A DNA stretch of 64,000 bases from SAR202-VII-2 sp965263165 (lineage in GTDB: Bacteria > Chloroflexota > Dehalococcoidia > Lucifugimonadales > SAR202-VII-2). Location: assembly GCA_965263165.1 (NCBI GenBank), contig OZ253584.1, positions 1,550,001 through 1,614,000 on the forward strand, written 5' to 3'. Shown in pieces: positions 1 through 9,069 of this stretch. The position numbers were made by a program, and so were the translations under genes. The first letter of the stretch is position 1, and every line of letters starts with the position of its first letter. The notes beneath the pieces are model-generated. The model made no database searches. It had not been told where the DNA came from and was given only the letters and a program-made list of their open reading frames with translations.

Positions 1-267
1 CGCGCTCGAAAGCTCGGACGCAAGATTCCCGACGACGTCTTTCCCGAGTACCGCATCTACGCCGCCTGCGAGACCGACGATGACCTCCCCTTCATCCTGA
101 AGTACGCCGGCGAGGACAACATCGTCATCGGCACTGACTACGGACACTCCGACATCTCCAGCGAGACCGACGCCATTGGCGTCTTCCGCAACACTATCCA
201 CGACATTAGCGAGTCCGCCAAGGAGAAGATCCTCATCGCCAATCCCGCCCGTCTCTACGCGCTTTAG
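1..267 (+). CDS. Amidohydrolase family protein, C-terminal fragment
   Basis: The reading frame is open from the window edge to a TAG at 265-267, giving 88 residues of the C-terminal part of a larger protein. The segment G-T-D-Y-G-H-S-D followed by a helical end finishing N-P-A-R-L-Y resembles the last metal-binding strand (Asp) and closing helix of amidohydrolase-2 (ACMSD-like) TIM-barrel hydrolases, where the phrase 'N-P-A-R-L-Y/F' is typical. Substrate cannot be told from the fragment. The next gene follows after about 285 bases in which I see no gene or clear signal. Confidence 0.6.
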   Translation, partial: RARKLGRKIPDDVFPEYRIYAACETDDDLPFILKYAGEDNIVIGTDYGHSDISSETDAIGVFRNTIHDISESAKEKILIANPARLYAL

Positions 268-552
268 GGCGCTATCCGGCTTGCTCCCCCTTTTGGCTCG
301 CGGTGAGCCAGGCGGCGCTGTACTGCGAACTTTCGAATGGGTGATTGCCCTTGGTGTTGAGGTCGTCCATACAGACCTTCGCGGCCAGCTGTCGTGGCCC
401 CACGCCACGAACTTGAATACGCGAGTTGCCACCAGCGGCATTGAAAGACGAGAATGGAGGCGTCCTTCCCATCGTCATTCGGGTCCTCGAATCAGGATGC
501 AGGGGTGTGGGACGTGAAATCCCGTGCGACCTCCGGCGCTGCTAGGCAGGTT

Positions 553-1599
553 ATGAGTCTCTTCTCCATCTCTAGGAAAGTGTTGACCGGGTGGTACGCC
601 GTCGTGCCGTTGTTGGCCGGTCTGGGTATCGCGGTTGGTGCGTGGACATTCGTGTACGCCTTCCCCGGAAAACCCCAGATCGGCGTGATCGAAATACCCT
701 TCACGGTCATAAACGAGGACTCGGCCTACGTGATCGGCGAGTACCTCAACTACGCCCGTGAGGACGATTCCATCAAGGCTGTGGTCATCAAGCTGACCAC
801 CCCCGGGGGACGCGCCGCTGCCAGCGAGAACCTATACCTCGAGACCCGCAAACTCCGCGAAGAGAAGCCTGTAGTGCTGGTCATGAACGGGCTGGTTGCC
901 AGCGGCGGGTACATGATGGCGATGGGGACTACCCAATCCTATGCCAAGCCGTCATCCCTGGTGGGAAACGTGGGGGTAGTCTCCTCCGCCGGACCGTTGA
1001 TCCCCTTTCTACCCGACGAGGATGCGGTATTCAGCGGCCCCCACAAGCTGGAAGGTGCTTCGAGGAGAGACTGGATCGGGATGGTAGACCAACTAAAGTC
1101 ATCCTTCGCGCAGATCGTGATTAGCGAAAGGGGGGACAGGCTGCGTATCTCCAGGGATGAGCTGGTCGAGGGACGCCTCTACTCCGGAATAGACGCTGTG
1201 AGGCTGGGGCTGGCTGACGAGATTGGGGGCGACAGCGATGCTATCCAGAAGGCGGCGGAGTTGGCGGGAATCTCCAACTACGGCCTTGTGGATGTCAACC
1301 TGGAGGTGCGGATAGAGTTCATCCGGGAGCTACAGCGGATCCTCGAACCCTTGGACAGCGGAGGCGAAGCCGGCCTGGCCGATGTCCTCGACCTGCTTAC
1401 AACGGACAACGACAGCGGCGACCCCGTCCTGGAAGCATACCGAGAGGAGAACGGCAGCGGCCTGTCAGGACTCCAGGCCCTGCAGGGACTCGTGCTCGAC
1501 CGGCAGTTGAGCACCGATCAGGCAGACCCTCTGCCGGAATTCCCCTTGAGCATAGGCCGTCCGAACTTCTACTACCTGTATGTGGGAAATGCTCCGTAA
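553..1599 (+). CDS. Membrane-anchored S49 (SppA-like) serine peptidase
   Basis: A 348-residue protein with one N-terminal membrane segment (about residues 14-36) and an S49/ClpP-fold domain. The fold is recognisable from T-P-G-G (83-86), the nucleophile motif A-S-G-G-Y (Ser117) and S-L-V-G-N-V-G-V (135-142). Lys165 in H-K-L-E-G lies where the general-base Lys of bacterial SppA occurs, so a Ser/Lys dyad looks intact. Such enzymes degrade signal peptides or other membrane peptides. An upstream in-frame ATG at 454 exists, but 553 has a purine-rich AGGCAGG just before it and puts the membrane segment near the N-terminus. It overlaps the next gene by 20 bases, indicating an operon with the DUF4350 protein and lipoprotein. 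Specificity is not predictable. Confidence 0.8.
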   Translation: MSLFSISRKVLTGWYAVVPLLAGLGIAVGAWTFVYAFPGKPQIGVIEIPFTVINEDSAYVIGEYLNYAREDDSIKAVVIKLTTPGGRAAASENLYLETRKLREEKPVVLVMNGLVASGGYMMAMGTTQSYAKPSSLVGNVGVVSSAGPLIPFLPDEDAVFSGPHKLEGASRRDWIGMVDQLKSSFAQIVISERGDRLRISRDELVEGRLYSGIDAVRLGLADEIGGDSDAIQKAAELAGISNYGLVDVNLEVRIEFIRELQRILEPLDSGGEAGLADVLDLLTTDNDSGDPVLEAYREENGSGLSGLQALQGLVLDRQLSTDQADPLPEFPLSIGRPNFYYLYVGNAP

Positions 1600-2896
1600 A
1601 CTGGTGCTTCTAGCCCTGTTGCCCGCATTCGCCGTCGTCGCTTTCGGGGTGATCTTCTTCTTTTACCAGGGGGCCTACGACCCACCACCCCAGGTGGACA
1701 TCCCCTTCGAACAGATAACCTCGCCCCGTCTCTCCCCGGGCGCTTTCGTAGACGCGCCTGTGGCTCAAGTAAAGAGAGGCCTCCTGCTGGTGGACGCCAT
1801 GCACGGCAACGCGTTCGCTGAGAACGAGATCTTCACCCTCAGCTCCCGGGCGGCCAACCGTGGATATGACGTGCAGTTCATCGGCGGTTTCAACCCGTAT
1901 TATGAAGAGAGTGTCCGACGTCAGCTTCTGGAGGAGAAACTGCGGCGCGCAGACAGCCTTCTGGTCATCCTTCCCCGGTTGGCGTACTCCGAAGCCGAAG
2001 CAGCGCTGGTGGAAAGGTTCGTGCAGAAGGGCGGAAAACTCCTGCTGATTTCCGATCCGACTCGCCGCCAGCAGATAAACAATCTGGCCGCCAGGTTCGG
2101 ACTGGACTTCCGGCCGGACTACCTCTACGACGTAGCTGAGTACGACCTAAACTTCCAGAACATCATCGTGAGGGAATTCCAGCCCGACGAGCTTACCATC
2201 GGCCTGAATGCCATAACCCTCTACACCGCTGGCTCGATCCGCTCTTCTGGCCCTGGGCTGGCGTTTGCCGGCGCCAGCACCAGGTCTTCGGTGGTGGAAA
2301 CCTCGGAGAGACTCTACTCCATTGCAGGGGGCGATAGCCGTAACGTGCTGGCGATCGCCGACTTCACCTTCATGGTCCCTCCCCAGAACACCCTGCTGGA
2401 CAACGACAGGCTGATATCCAACATCGCCGATTACCTCACGTCAAGCGAACGAGAGTATGACCTGGCAGACTTCCCGCATTTCTACGAGGCCGGTCCGGAC
2501 AACGACACGGACATCCTGCTGGGGCAGCCGTCTCTATGGGATATCGGCATCGAGATGAAGAATGGCCTGTCCACCTACCGGATTTCTTCCCAGATCCGCG
2601 GAGTCGAAGATTTGAGCCGGGACACCGTGTTCCTGGGACTGTATGAGGACGCCCTTCCGATGAGTCGATACCTCCAGGCCGCCGGAGTACGTATCGGCGA
2701 CACCCTGGGCACTCCTTTCGCTCCAGACTTGAACCCGGAGGGGACGTCCGTTGCCGTGCTCGACCAGAACCAGGACCGGCACGTCTTGATGGTTCTGGCG
2801 GATAGCCCGGAGACATTGGCTGGTGCGGTCAACCGTCTACTCGTTGGCGAGTTCAGAGGTGACCTGGTGACTAACTTTGTGGGGGTAGGCAGGTAG
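1580..2896 (+). CDS. DUF4350 / GldG-like membrane protein
   Basis: 438 residues with one N-terminal transmembrane helix (about 5-28), followed by a large extracytoplasmic domain. The pattern G-L-L-L-V-D-A-M-H-G-N, an 'LLVILPR' strand, a 'GGKLLLISDPTR' strand and the late 'LAIADFTFM...LLDNDRLISNIADYL' segment are characteristic of the DUF4350/GldG-type domain found beside ABC exporters and envelope proteins. No ABC ATPase is adjacent here; instead it overlaps the S49 peptidase by 20 bases and is followed 3 bases later by a lipoprotein gene. A second in-frame ATG lies at 1589. Biochemical role unknown; an envelope-assembly or proteolysis-accessory role is inference from the operon. Confidence 0.7.
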   Translation: MWEMLRKLVLLALLPAFAVVAFGVIFFFYQGAYDPPPQVDIPFEQITSPRLSPGAFVDAPVAQVKRGLLLVDAMHGNAFAENEIFTLSSRAANRGYDVQFIGGFNPYYEESVRRQLLEEKLRRADSLLVILPRLAYSEAEAALVERFVQKGGKLLLISDPTRRQQINNLAARFGLDFRPDYLYDVAEYDLNFQNIIVREFQPDELTIGLNAITLYTAGSIRSSGPGLAFAGASTRSSVVETSERLYSIAGGDSRNVLAIADFTFMVPPQNTLLDNDRLISNIADYLTSSEREYDLADFPHFYEAGPDNDTDILLGQPSLWDIGIEMKNGLSTYRISSQIRGVEDLSRDTVFLGLYEDALPMSRYLQAAGVRIGDTLGTPFAPDLNPEGTSVAVLDQNQDRHVLMVLADSPETLAGAVNRLLVGEFRGDLVTNFVGVGR

Positions 2897-2899
2897 TTC

Positions 2900-4291
2900 A
2901 TGAAGGTACGATTCGGCTCCCTTATCTTGCTTCTCTTAGGGTCCCTGCTGTTGGCTTTGTTGGTGGCCTGCAGCGAGACCGCCGACACTCCCCAGGCGAC
3001 AGTTCCCCCGGGTCCACCACCCGGCCAGGCTACCGAGCCGCTGTCGGCCAGCGACCTGATGGCCGTGGATGCGTTTGCGGATCAACGGCAGACCATCGAT
3101 CAGGAATGGGACCAACTGCATGAGGACTTTGACCGTTGGCGCGCCGGGTTGACCTCCTGCCACAGAAGCTCGGTCCATGAGGCCCTGCAGGACTTTGCCG
3201 CCGGATTCACAGATGTGACCGCGCAGGCCGGGGACCTTCCCCGGGCTACCGTCACCCGGGAGCTTGCCGACATACTGATCGCAGCCGCCGAGGAGGAAGA
3301 GGCGGCGTTCCGTCAGCTGCGAGACCGCTGGCAGCCCGATGACCCTGCCCTGTTCGAGCTGGTTGAGCAGCGACGTTCCGATGCCGCCCAGGCCCAGAGG
3401 AACGTGGAAGACATGATATTGGAGTTGCGAGAGCAGTTAGAGGCAGCCGCCGATCCCGAGGAGAGAGCGGCATTGAGGGAGTTCTCCGATGCCCTCGATG
3501 CCGTCAGGAACGACTGGAATGGGTTCCACGATGACTATGCCGAGCTGCAGGAGGACGCGGGTCGCATAGACACCGCTGCACTCTTCGCACGGCTCAAGGG
3601 GCTTATCGAAGGGTTCGAGACGGTAGTCGAGGCCGTATCCGGACTACCCTCGTCGGGCGCCACCGAAAGCATGGAGGAGATGCTTCGAGAGGCTGCCGAA
3701 GCCGAGATCGAGGCGCTGTCTGCGGTGTATGACGAGTTGCTGAGTCTTGTAGCTCCTTCCGGGGGTCCGAACGCGGAAATTCCGCTACCCTCAGCGGGCG
3801 CACTCCTGAGCGGGATGGATGCCGTCCTCGAGGAGAGCGAAGCCCTTCTGGCGCAAGTCAGCCGGACTACCAAGGTACTGGTTGACGACGACCCGGAGGA
3901 GAAACTGGCGGAGGTCGAGAACTTCGATGGCAACTATGGGAGCCTTCTCGTAGGTTGGGACGTCTTCCATCAGCGCTACAGTGACTGGCGCAGGACCGAT
4001 GGCGGGTGTGACCGCACCGAGGTGCTCCAGTCCCTGGACCGGTTCAACCTGCGCATGGGCGACCTTGGCCGCGAGGTGCGGCGTCTTCCCCAGTCCAGCT
4101 ATCTGCTGCCCATGTACACCCTGCTGGTCGAAGCGGTGGAGAGAGAAGAGGGGGCCATCCGTGCTCTACGTAACTCCTGGCGTCCCTTCACCGTCGATGC
4201 CTTCAAAGCCGTGGACCAGGAGAGGGTAAACGCCAACAGGCTGCGTCGCCAGGCAGATATCGGCCTGCAAGGACTCCGCGACCGGTCCTGA
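2900..4291 (+). CDS. Predicted helical lipoprotein
   Basis: 463 residues beginning with a basic start, a leucine-rich signal segment and a lipobox L-V-A-C (Cys24), so it is likely lipid-anchored outside the membrane. The mature part is acidic and almost entirely predicted helical. There are at least two related segments built round 'W-x-x-x-H-x-D-(F/Y)-x-x-W-R' (near residues 70-82 and again near 355-368), each followed by a Cys and a helix pair, so it looks like an internal duplication. No enzymatic motif is visible. It starts 3 bases after the DUF4350 gene, so it is the third gene of the same operon. I do not recognise the family. Confidence 0.65.
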   Translation: MKVRFGSLILLLLGSLLLALLVACSETADTPQATVPPGPPPGQATEPLSASDLMAVDAFADQRQTIDQEWDQLHEDFDRWRAGLTSCHRSSVHEALQDFAAGFTDVTAQAGDLPRATVTRELADILIAAAEEEEAAFRQLRDRWQPDDPALFELVEQRRSDAAQAQRNVEDMILELREQLEAAADPEERAALREFSDALDAVRNDWNGFHDDYAELQEDAGRIDTAALFARLKGLIEGFETVVEAVSGLPSSGATESMEEMLREAAEAEIEALSAVYDELLSLVAPSGGPNAEIPLPSAGALLSGMDAVLEESEALLAQVSRTTKVLVDDDPEEKLAEVENFDGNYGSLLVGWDVFHQRYSDWRRTDGGCDRTEVLQSLDRFNLRMGDLGREVRRLPQSSYLLPMYTLLVEAVEREEGAIRALRNSWRPFTVDAFKAVDQERVNANRLRRQADIGLQGLRDRS

Positions 4292-4360
4292 GCCTGTCGA
4301 ACCGCGAATGAGCAATCCGCGTCAGCCGCGCCAGCGGTCTCGCCCTGCGCCAAAGGCCCT

Positions 4361-4390
4361 TTGACCGCCGCGTAGGCCGCCCCCTATGAT
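4361..4390 (+). promoter_or_regulatory. Predicted sigma70-type promoter of comM
   Basis: TTGACC (4361-4366), an 18-base spacer and TATGAT (4385-4390), 26 bases before the GTG start of comM. Both boxes are close to consensus. Confidence 0.6.
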
Positions 4391-4416
4391 GGGACCATTC
4401 CCTGGGGGAGTGGAGC

Positions 4417-5937
4417 GTGCTGGCCAAGGCCTACACCTGCGCTATCGTTGGATTGGAAGGGTCCATCGTCGAGGTTGAGGTGGACGTATCGCCGGGTCTC
4501 CCGGCATTTCACATCGTTGGCCTGCCGGACACTGCGGTCCAGGAAGCTCGAGAGCGTGTGCGGGCCGCTGTCCGCAATTCCGGCGCAGACTTTCCCATGC
4601 GGCGCATCGCCGTCAGCCTAGCCCCCGCCGACCTCCGCAAGGCAGGGCCCGCCTATGACCTGCCCATCGCCGTCGCCCTGATCTCCAGTACCGGCATTAT
4701 TCCCAGCGACCTCTCGCGGTCCGTGTTCCTTGGAGAGCTGGCGCTGGACGGCAAAGTCAGGCATACCAACGGCATCCTGCCCATGGTTGCCCTGGCCCAA
4801 CAGGAAGGTTTCGAGGAGGCCTACGTCCCCGCCGCCGACGCCAAAGAGGCCAAGCTCATCGATGGCATCGACATCATGCCCGTGGAGTCGCTGGGCCAAC
4901 TCATCGGCCACCTGCGTAACGAGGAGGCCATCACTCCCTATTTCCTTTCCGAAGGCGACCGCCTGGCGTTGGACCCAGTTTGGACCGACGGCGCTGACCT
5001 CGCTCACGTCCGTGGCCAAGAGCATGCCAAACGAGCTCTGGAAGTCGCCGCTGCGGGGGCGCACAACCTGCTGATGAGCGGCCCGCCCGGCAGTGGGAAG
5101 ACCTTGCTCGCCCGATCCTTTCCGTCCGTGCTGCCCAGCATGACCCCGCACGAGTCGCTGGACGTGTCCAAGATATACAGCGTCGCCGGAATGCTGCCGT
5201 CGGAGACTCCGCTAATCACCCAGCGGCCCTTCCGGGCGCCTCACTACACCATCTCTCACGCGGGTCTGGTCGGCGGAGGCCGGGCTCCCCGCCCCGGCGA
5301 GACAACGTTGGCTCACCGCGGCGTCCTGTTCTTGGACGAGCTGCCGGAGTTCGGCCACAACATCCTTGAAGTGCTGCGGCAACCCATGGAGGACAAGGTC
5401 GTCACCCTCAGCCGGGCCCAGGGCACAGTCACCTTCCCGGCGAACTTCATGCTCGTCGCCGCAATGAACCCCTGCCCCTGCGGCTACCACGGCGATCCCA
5501 AGCGGGATTGCACCTGCGCCTCGGGCATGGTCGCCCGATACCAGAAGCGGATCTCTGGCCCGCTGCTTGACCGCATCGACATCTTTGTGGAAGTGCCGCG
5601 GGTGGAATACGAGAAGCTGATGGCAGACCCCGTCGCTGAGGATACGGCCAGTATCAGGCGCCGGGTGGAGACGGCCCGGTCCGTGCAGCGGCAGCGATTC
5701 GAAGCGTCGGCGCACCAGGCCAATGCCGACATGGGGCCGTCGGAGGTGTGGCACTTCTGCCAGGTGGAGGAAAACGCCAAGGGCCTGCTCCAGGCAGCGA
5801 CGCAGCGGCTTAACCTGTCGGCGAGGGCCTTTCACCGCGTCCTCAAGGTCTCCCGCACAATCGCCGACCTCGCCGGAGAGGAGACGATCGGAGTGGCGCA
5901 CCTTGCGGAGGCCTTGCAGTACCGGCCCCGGGGGTAG
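4417..5937 (+). CDS. comM: YifB/ComM-family Mg chelatase-like AAA+ ATPase
   Basis: 506 residues with the full ComM architecture: an N-terminal Lon-like S5 fold domain (about 1-170), Walker A G-P-P-G-S-G-K-T (222-229), Walker B V-L-F-L-D-E-L-P (303-310) and the family-specific cysteine motif C-P-C-G-Y-H-G-D...C-T-C (353-367). ComM is a hexameric branch-migration helicase that helps integrate single-stranded DNA during natural transformation in proteobacteria; in other phyla its role is less clear. The GTG start is supported by GGGGGAG a few bases upstream and by the N-terminal sequence, which matches the family start. It stands alone, convergent with the metE-like gene. Confidence 0.92.
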   Translation: MLAKAYTCAIVGLEGSIVEVEVDVSPGLPAFHIVGLPDTAVQEARERVRAAVRNSGADFPMRRIAVSLAPADLRKAGPAYDLPIAVALISSTGIIPSDLSRSVFLGELALDGKVRHTNGILPMVALAQQEGFEEAYVPAADAKEAKLIDGIDIMPVESLGQLIGHLRNEEAITPYFLSEGDRLALDPVWTDGADLAHVRGQEHAKRALEVAAAGAHNLLMSGPPGSGKTLLARSFPSVLPSMTPHESLDVSKIYSVAGMLPSETPLITQRPFRAPHYTISHAGLVGGGRAPRPGETTLAHRGVLFLDELPEFGHNILEVLRQPMEDKVVTLSRAQGTVTFPANFMLVAAMNPCPCGYHGDPKRDCTCASGMVARYQKRISGPLLDRIDIFVEVPRVEYEKLMADPVAEDTASIRRRVETARSVQRQRFEASAHQANADMGPSEVWHFCQVEENAKGLLQAATQRLNLSARAFHRVLKVSRTIADLAGEETIGVAHLAEALQYRPRG

Positions 5938-6043
5938 AAGTGAAGCCGCTGCAATCGAGGCGCCGCTTGATCAGGACGCCGCGGCGGAGCGGGGTCTCCC
6001 ACAGCCCGTCGCCCTCGCTTGGCGGGACGCGCCTGGTTGGAGC

Positions 6044-6062
6044 GGAACGCCGGCCGGCGTCC
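6044..6062. terminator. GC-rich hairpin between comM and the metE-like gene
   Basis: A perfect 14-bp palindrome (ACGCCGGCCGGCGT, 6047-6060) flanked by GG and CC sits at the end of the metE-like gene and 110 bases after comM. It could stop both convergent transcripts, but no U-tract follows. Confidence 0.4.
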
Positions 6063-7162
6063 TAACCCCACACCCTGCGCGCTGTCTCCACCACCAGATC
6101 CAGCTTGCGCCACTGCTCCTCTTCCGTGAGCAGGTTGCCCTCCGACACCGAGGCGAAGCCGCACTGCGGACTCAGGGCCAGTTGGTCGATGGGAAGGAAC
6201 TTCGACGCCTCGTCGATGCGGCGCAGAAGGTCGTCCTGGCTCTCCAGAACTCCGTGCTTCGTGCTCACTAGCCCCAGCACCGCTGTCTTGCCTTTGGATA
6301 CGAACCGCAGGGGTTCGAATCCGCCGGCCCGCTCTGTGTCGTACTCCAAGAGAAAGCGATCGACGTGGAGCGAGGAGAAGACCTGTTCGGCGATGTGGTC
6401 GTAGGGGATGGCCCCGGTCCACCGGCTCTTGGAGTTCCCGCGGCATACATGCGTCCCCAGCGTGACCCTGTCCCGGGGCAGGCTGTCATAGCAGGCATTC
6501 TCAGCCGCAATGTCGGTTTCCAGATTGGTTGCCAATTCCGCCGCCGTTGGCCCTGAATCGCCGCGGGCCCCCAGCCCAACGTAGCTGGCAAATCCCTCGT
6601 CGAGCTGGATATAGCCCACGCCTTCATCCACCAGGGCCTGCATTTCGCCCTTCACGATGGCTACCAGGTCTTCCAATAGCTCCCCCCGGCTGGCGTAAGC
6701 GGCCTCGGTAATGCCTTCCTTGTAGCTGCTGCCGGCCACATACACGGGGCTGGGCATGGTTACCTTGAACGGGCCTGAGGCGCGCCGCGCCAGGAACGAG
6801 CTTTCATGGCCTGTGATCCTGCGCACCTGCCGCAGCTTGGCCCCGGCCACCTTACCCCGGCTCGGTTCGTCCAGCGTGCCGCCCCCGGGCAGGTTCCAAT
6901 GTCTGATGCGGTGATCGTCCACGAAGCCATCCACGGCGTCGGCCAGGCCGGACATCCACGCGTCGCGTCGCAACTCGCCGTCGCTGAGTATCCCGACCCC
7001 CACCCTCCTCTGGTTTTCGAGCACATCCAGGATGGCTGTGTCCTCTAGGGCTCGGAGCTGTTCGAGCGTGATGCTTCCGCTCTTGTATGCTTCGCGGGCC
7101 TCCAGGAGGCCTGCCGGGCGCAGGAAGCTCCCAATCTGGTCTGCTCGATATTCACTGGCCAT
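6062..7162 (-). CDS. Cobalamin-independent methionine synthase (MetE C-terminal-type) family
   Basis: 366 residues, i.e. only the catalytic half of classical MetE (about 750 residues), as in the short archaeal-type enzymes. It has the start 'IGSFLRP', the zinc ligands H-x-C (His238, Cys240 in T-H-V-C-R-G-N) and a later C-G-F (about 338), and 'YIQLDEG' in place of the usual I-Q-I-D-E-P. The family transfers a methyl group from a folate or corrinoid protein to homocysteine or another thiol, and many short members are annotated simply as 5-methyltetrahydropteroyltriglutamate-homocysteine methyltransferase. Ribosome site GAGAGGAGG precedes the ATG. The 99 bases upstream hold no recognisable SAM or cobalamin riboswitch. 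The true substrate could be another methyl donor or acceptor. Confidence 0.8.
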   Translation of the reverse strand: MASEYRADQIGSFLRPAGLLEAREAYKSGSITLEQLRALEDTAILDVLENQRRVGVGILSDGELRRDAWMSGLADAVDGFVDDHRIRHWNLPGGGTLDEPSRGKVAGAKLRQVRRITGHESSFLARRASGPFKVTMPSPVYVAGSSYKEGITEAAYASRGELLEDLVAIVKGEMQALVDEGVGYIQLDEGFASYVGLGARGDSGPTAAELATNLETDIAAENACYDSLPRDRVTLGTHVCRGNSKSRWTGAIPYDHIAEQVFSSLHVDRFLLEYDTERAGGFEPLRFVSKGKTAVLGLVSTKHGVLESQDDLLRRIDEASKFLPIDQLALSPQCGFASVSEGNLLTEEEQWRKLDLVVETARRVWG

Positions 7163-7421
7163 CGATGCCTCCTCTCAGTCCTTGCACAATGCGCGACTCG
7201 GATGGTACCGGCTCCGAGAGAACAAGGGAAGGCCTGGTTCCTTCCGCAGGCCACGACTCATGGGATACACTGTCCCCGCCTGCTCCATGCCCGACACAGT
7301 AGGCGCTGTCATCGAGGTTGGCGAAGCGGCGGGTATACTGTCCATGCCGGAAGATTGACGACGGCCAGGTTCGAAAGGGTTCTGCCGAACCCGACGAAAC
7401 CCCCATGATTGCGGAGGACGC

Positions 7422-7694
7422 GTGGCTAACTACGGCCTCACCATCACCCCGGACAGCGACGGCGGCGCAAGACTGGAGGCCGGCTGCGAGCATCAGCGGG
7501 GCCTCCTCTACGTCATCAGCGGCAACATGAACTGGGTTTGCGGCCAAGAGCACCGCCCGGCGCACTCGCTGGCGGGCTTCTTCAGAGAGCTGAGCCAACT
7601 CAACGACCCAGGCGTCACCGATCTCATGCGGCGCTGGGGCCTGTACTTCCGGGAGCTTCCCCTGGAGGACCACCATCAGGAGCAGGCCTCCTAG
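7422..7694 (+). CDS. Small hypothetical protein
   Basis: 90 residues from a GTG start with a good ribosome site (GCGGAGG, 5 bases spacing). It contains Cys22 and Cys40, several Trp and His residues, and an acidic C-terminus; there is no signal peptide, membrane segment or known motif. A small hairpin (GGGTTC/GAACCC, 7377-7392) precedes it. It lies 58 bases before an MFS gene on the same strand and may be co-transcribed. I do not recognise it. Codon-position base use looks like that of its neighbours, which favours a real gene. Confidence 0.5.
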   Translation: MANYGLTITPDSDGGARLEAGCEHQRGLLYVISGNMNWVCGQEHRPAHSLAGFFRELSQLNDPGVTDLMRRWGLYFRELPLEDHHQEQAS

Positions 7695-7752
7695 GGCCGT
7701 TCTTCCATGCCCCCGGTCTTCCCTGGCCGCCGGTCTGTGGTAGCGATCGGAC

Positions 7753-9000
7753 ATGGGCGGTAGGCCGCCCCGGTCCACCACGCCCAGTTGGCTGCAGAAC
7801 CTGCTTGCCGTTCCCGGCTTCCGCTACAGGGACTTCCGCTACCTCTGGGCCGCCGTTTTCTTCAATGCCATCAGCCGGCTTGGCGAGCTGGTTGCCCTGA
7901 GTTGGCTGGTCCTCGAACGCACCGACTCTCCCTTCTACGTCGGCGTGGCCCTGGGTCTCAGAATGGCGCCCCACTTTTTCGTCGGCCTGCCTGGAGGCGC
8001 TCTTGTCGATCGCGTCGACCGTCGTCAGCTCATGCGCCTTCTCAACCTTGGCATGGCTGCGATGGCTGCCCTTCTCGGCGCGCTCATCATGCTCGACGCC
8101 GTCAGCCTGTGGCAGATCCTTGCCCTGACCTTGGTGTCAGGCGTCTTCCGATCCCTCTTCCAGATAGCCCGTTCCAGTTTCTCCTTCGACATTGTGGGGG
8201 CGCGCAACGTGGTCAGCGGGCAGGCGCTCTCAGCGCTGGCGATGCGCTTTGGGGGAGCGGTCGGGTCGGTGATAACGGGCTTCATCATCAAAGGCTACGG
8301 AGTGGACACGGCCTATATTGCCCTTGCCTTCGGATACCTGGCCGCGACCCTGCTGCTCCTGCCGATCCGCTCGCCCGGAGAGGCGGCCCCCAAGGAGCGC
8401 CAGCCAGTGTGGCGCAACCTGAAGGAGTATTTCACTGAGCTCAGGAGCAACAGGGCGCTTACGTTGTTGGTACTGCTGACCGTGGGCACCGAGACTCTGG
8501 GCTTTTCCCACCAAGCGGTGCTGCCCAGCCTCGTAAGGGACGTCCTGCAGGTTGGTCCCGAGTGGCTGGGCATACTGAGCGCCTTCAGGTCGGCTGGAGG
8601 GATTGTGGGTGTGGTCCTCCTCACCGCCATGGGAGAGGTGCGCCGCAAGGGGCTTGTCATGCTGATATCGATCCTTGCCTTCGGCGCGAGCATTATCGTT
8701 CTGGGGCACGCCCCAACCCTGACGCTGGCCATCGCCGCCGTCATGATCGTTAATATGGCGGGATTCCTGTCCGACATCCTTGGCGGCAGCCTCATGCAAC
8801 TTGTGGTTCCCAACGAGCAGCGGGGGAGGGCGGCGGGGGCGTGGGTCCTGGCCATTGGGACCAGCCCCGTCGGTCAACTTCAGATCGGCGCCCTGGCGGC
8901 GGCGGTCAGCGTCGCCTTCGCCTTGACCTTGAACGGCATCGGCCTCCTGGTGCTTGGGATAGCCTGTCTGGTCTTCGTTCCCCGGCTCCGCCGGATGTAG
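7753..9000 (+). CDS. MFS transporter (enterobactin-exporter-like branch)
   Basis: 415 residues with about 12 hydrophobic segments. The N-terminal phrase 'F-R-Y-L-W-A-A-V-F-F-N-A' and the loop 2-3 motif 'G-L-P-G-G-A-L-V-D-R-V-D-R-R' (the MFS A-motif) are typical of the MFS_3/EntS-like drug and siderophore exporters. Substrate not predictable. It follows the small hypothetical gene and precedes a CoA-transferase gene that has its own likely promoter. Confidence 0.85.
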   Translation: MGGRPPRSTTPSWLQNLLAVPGFRYRDFRYLWAAVFFNAISRLGELVALSWLVLERTDSPFYVGVALGLRMAPHFFVGLPGGALVDRVDRRQLMRLLNLGMAAMAALLGALIMLDAVSLWQILALTLVSGVFRSLFQIARSSFSFDIVGARNVVSGQALSALAMRFGGAVGSVITGFIIKGYGVDTAYIALAFGYLAATLLLLPIRSPGEAAPKERQPVWRNLKEYFTELRSNRALTLLVLLTVGTETLGFSHQAVLPSLVRDVLQVGPEWLGILSAFRSAGGIVGVVLLTAMGEVRRKGLVMLISILAFGASIIVLGHAPTLTLAIAAVMIVNMAGFLSDILGGSLMQLVVPNEQRGRAAGAWVLAIGTSPVGQLQIGALAAAVSVAFALTLNGIGLLVLGIACLVFVPRLRRM

Positions 9001-9069
9001 CCCGCCCTGGCGCGGCGTTCTCTGCCTCAGTACAATGCGGTAGCTCGTCAGCATCCTGGGAGCCAACCC

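Noticed and set aside
6290..6325. tRNA T-arm-like sequence GGTTCGAATCC
   Set aside because: It lies inside the metE-like coding frame (G-F-E-P-L-R) and no acceptor stem, anticodon arm or D-arm can be built around it.
7163..7260. SAM or cobalamin riboswitch upstream of the metE-like gene
   Set aside because: Only about 100 bases and none of the conserved riboswitch cores; the AAGG/CCTT arms are too short.
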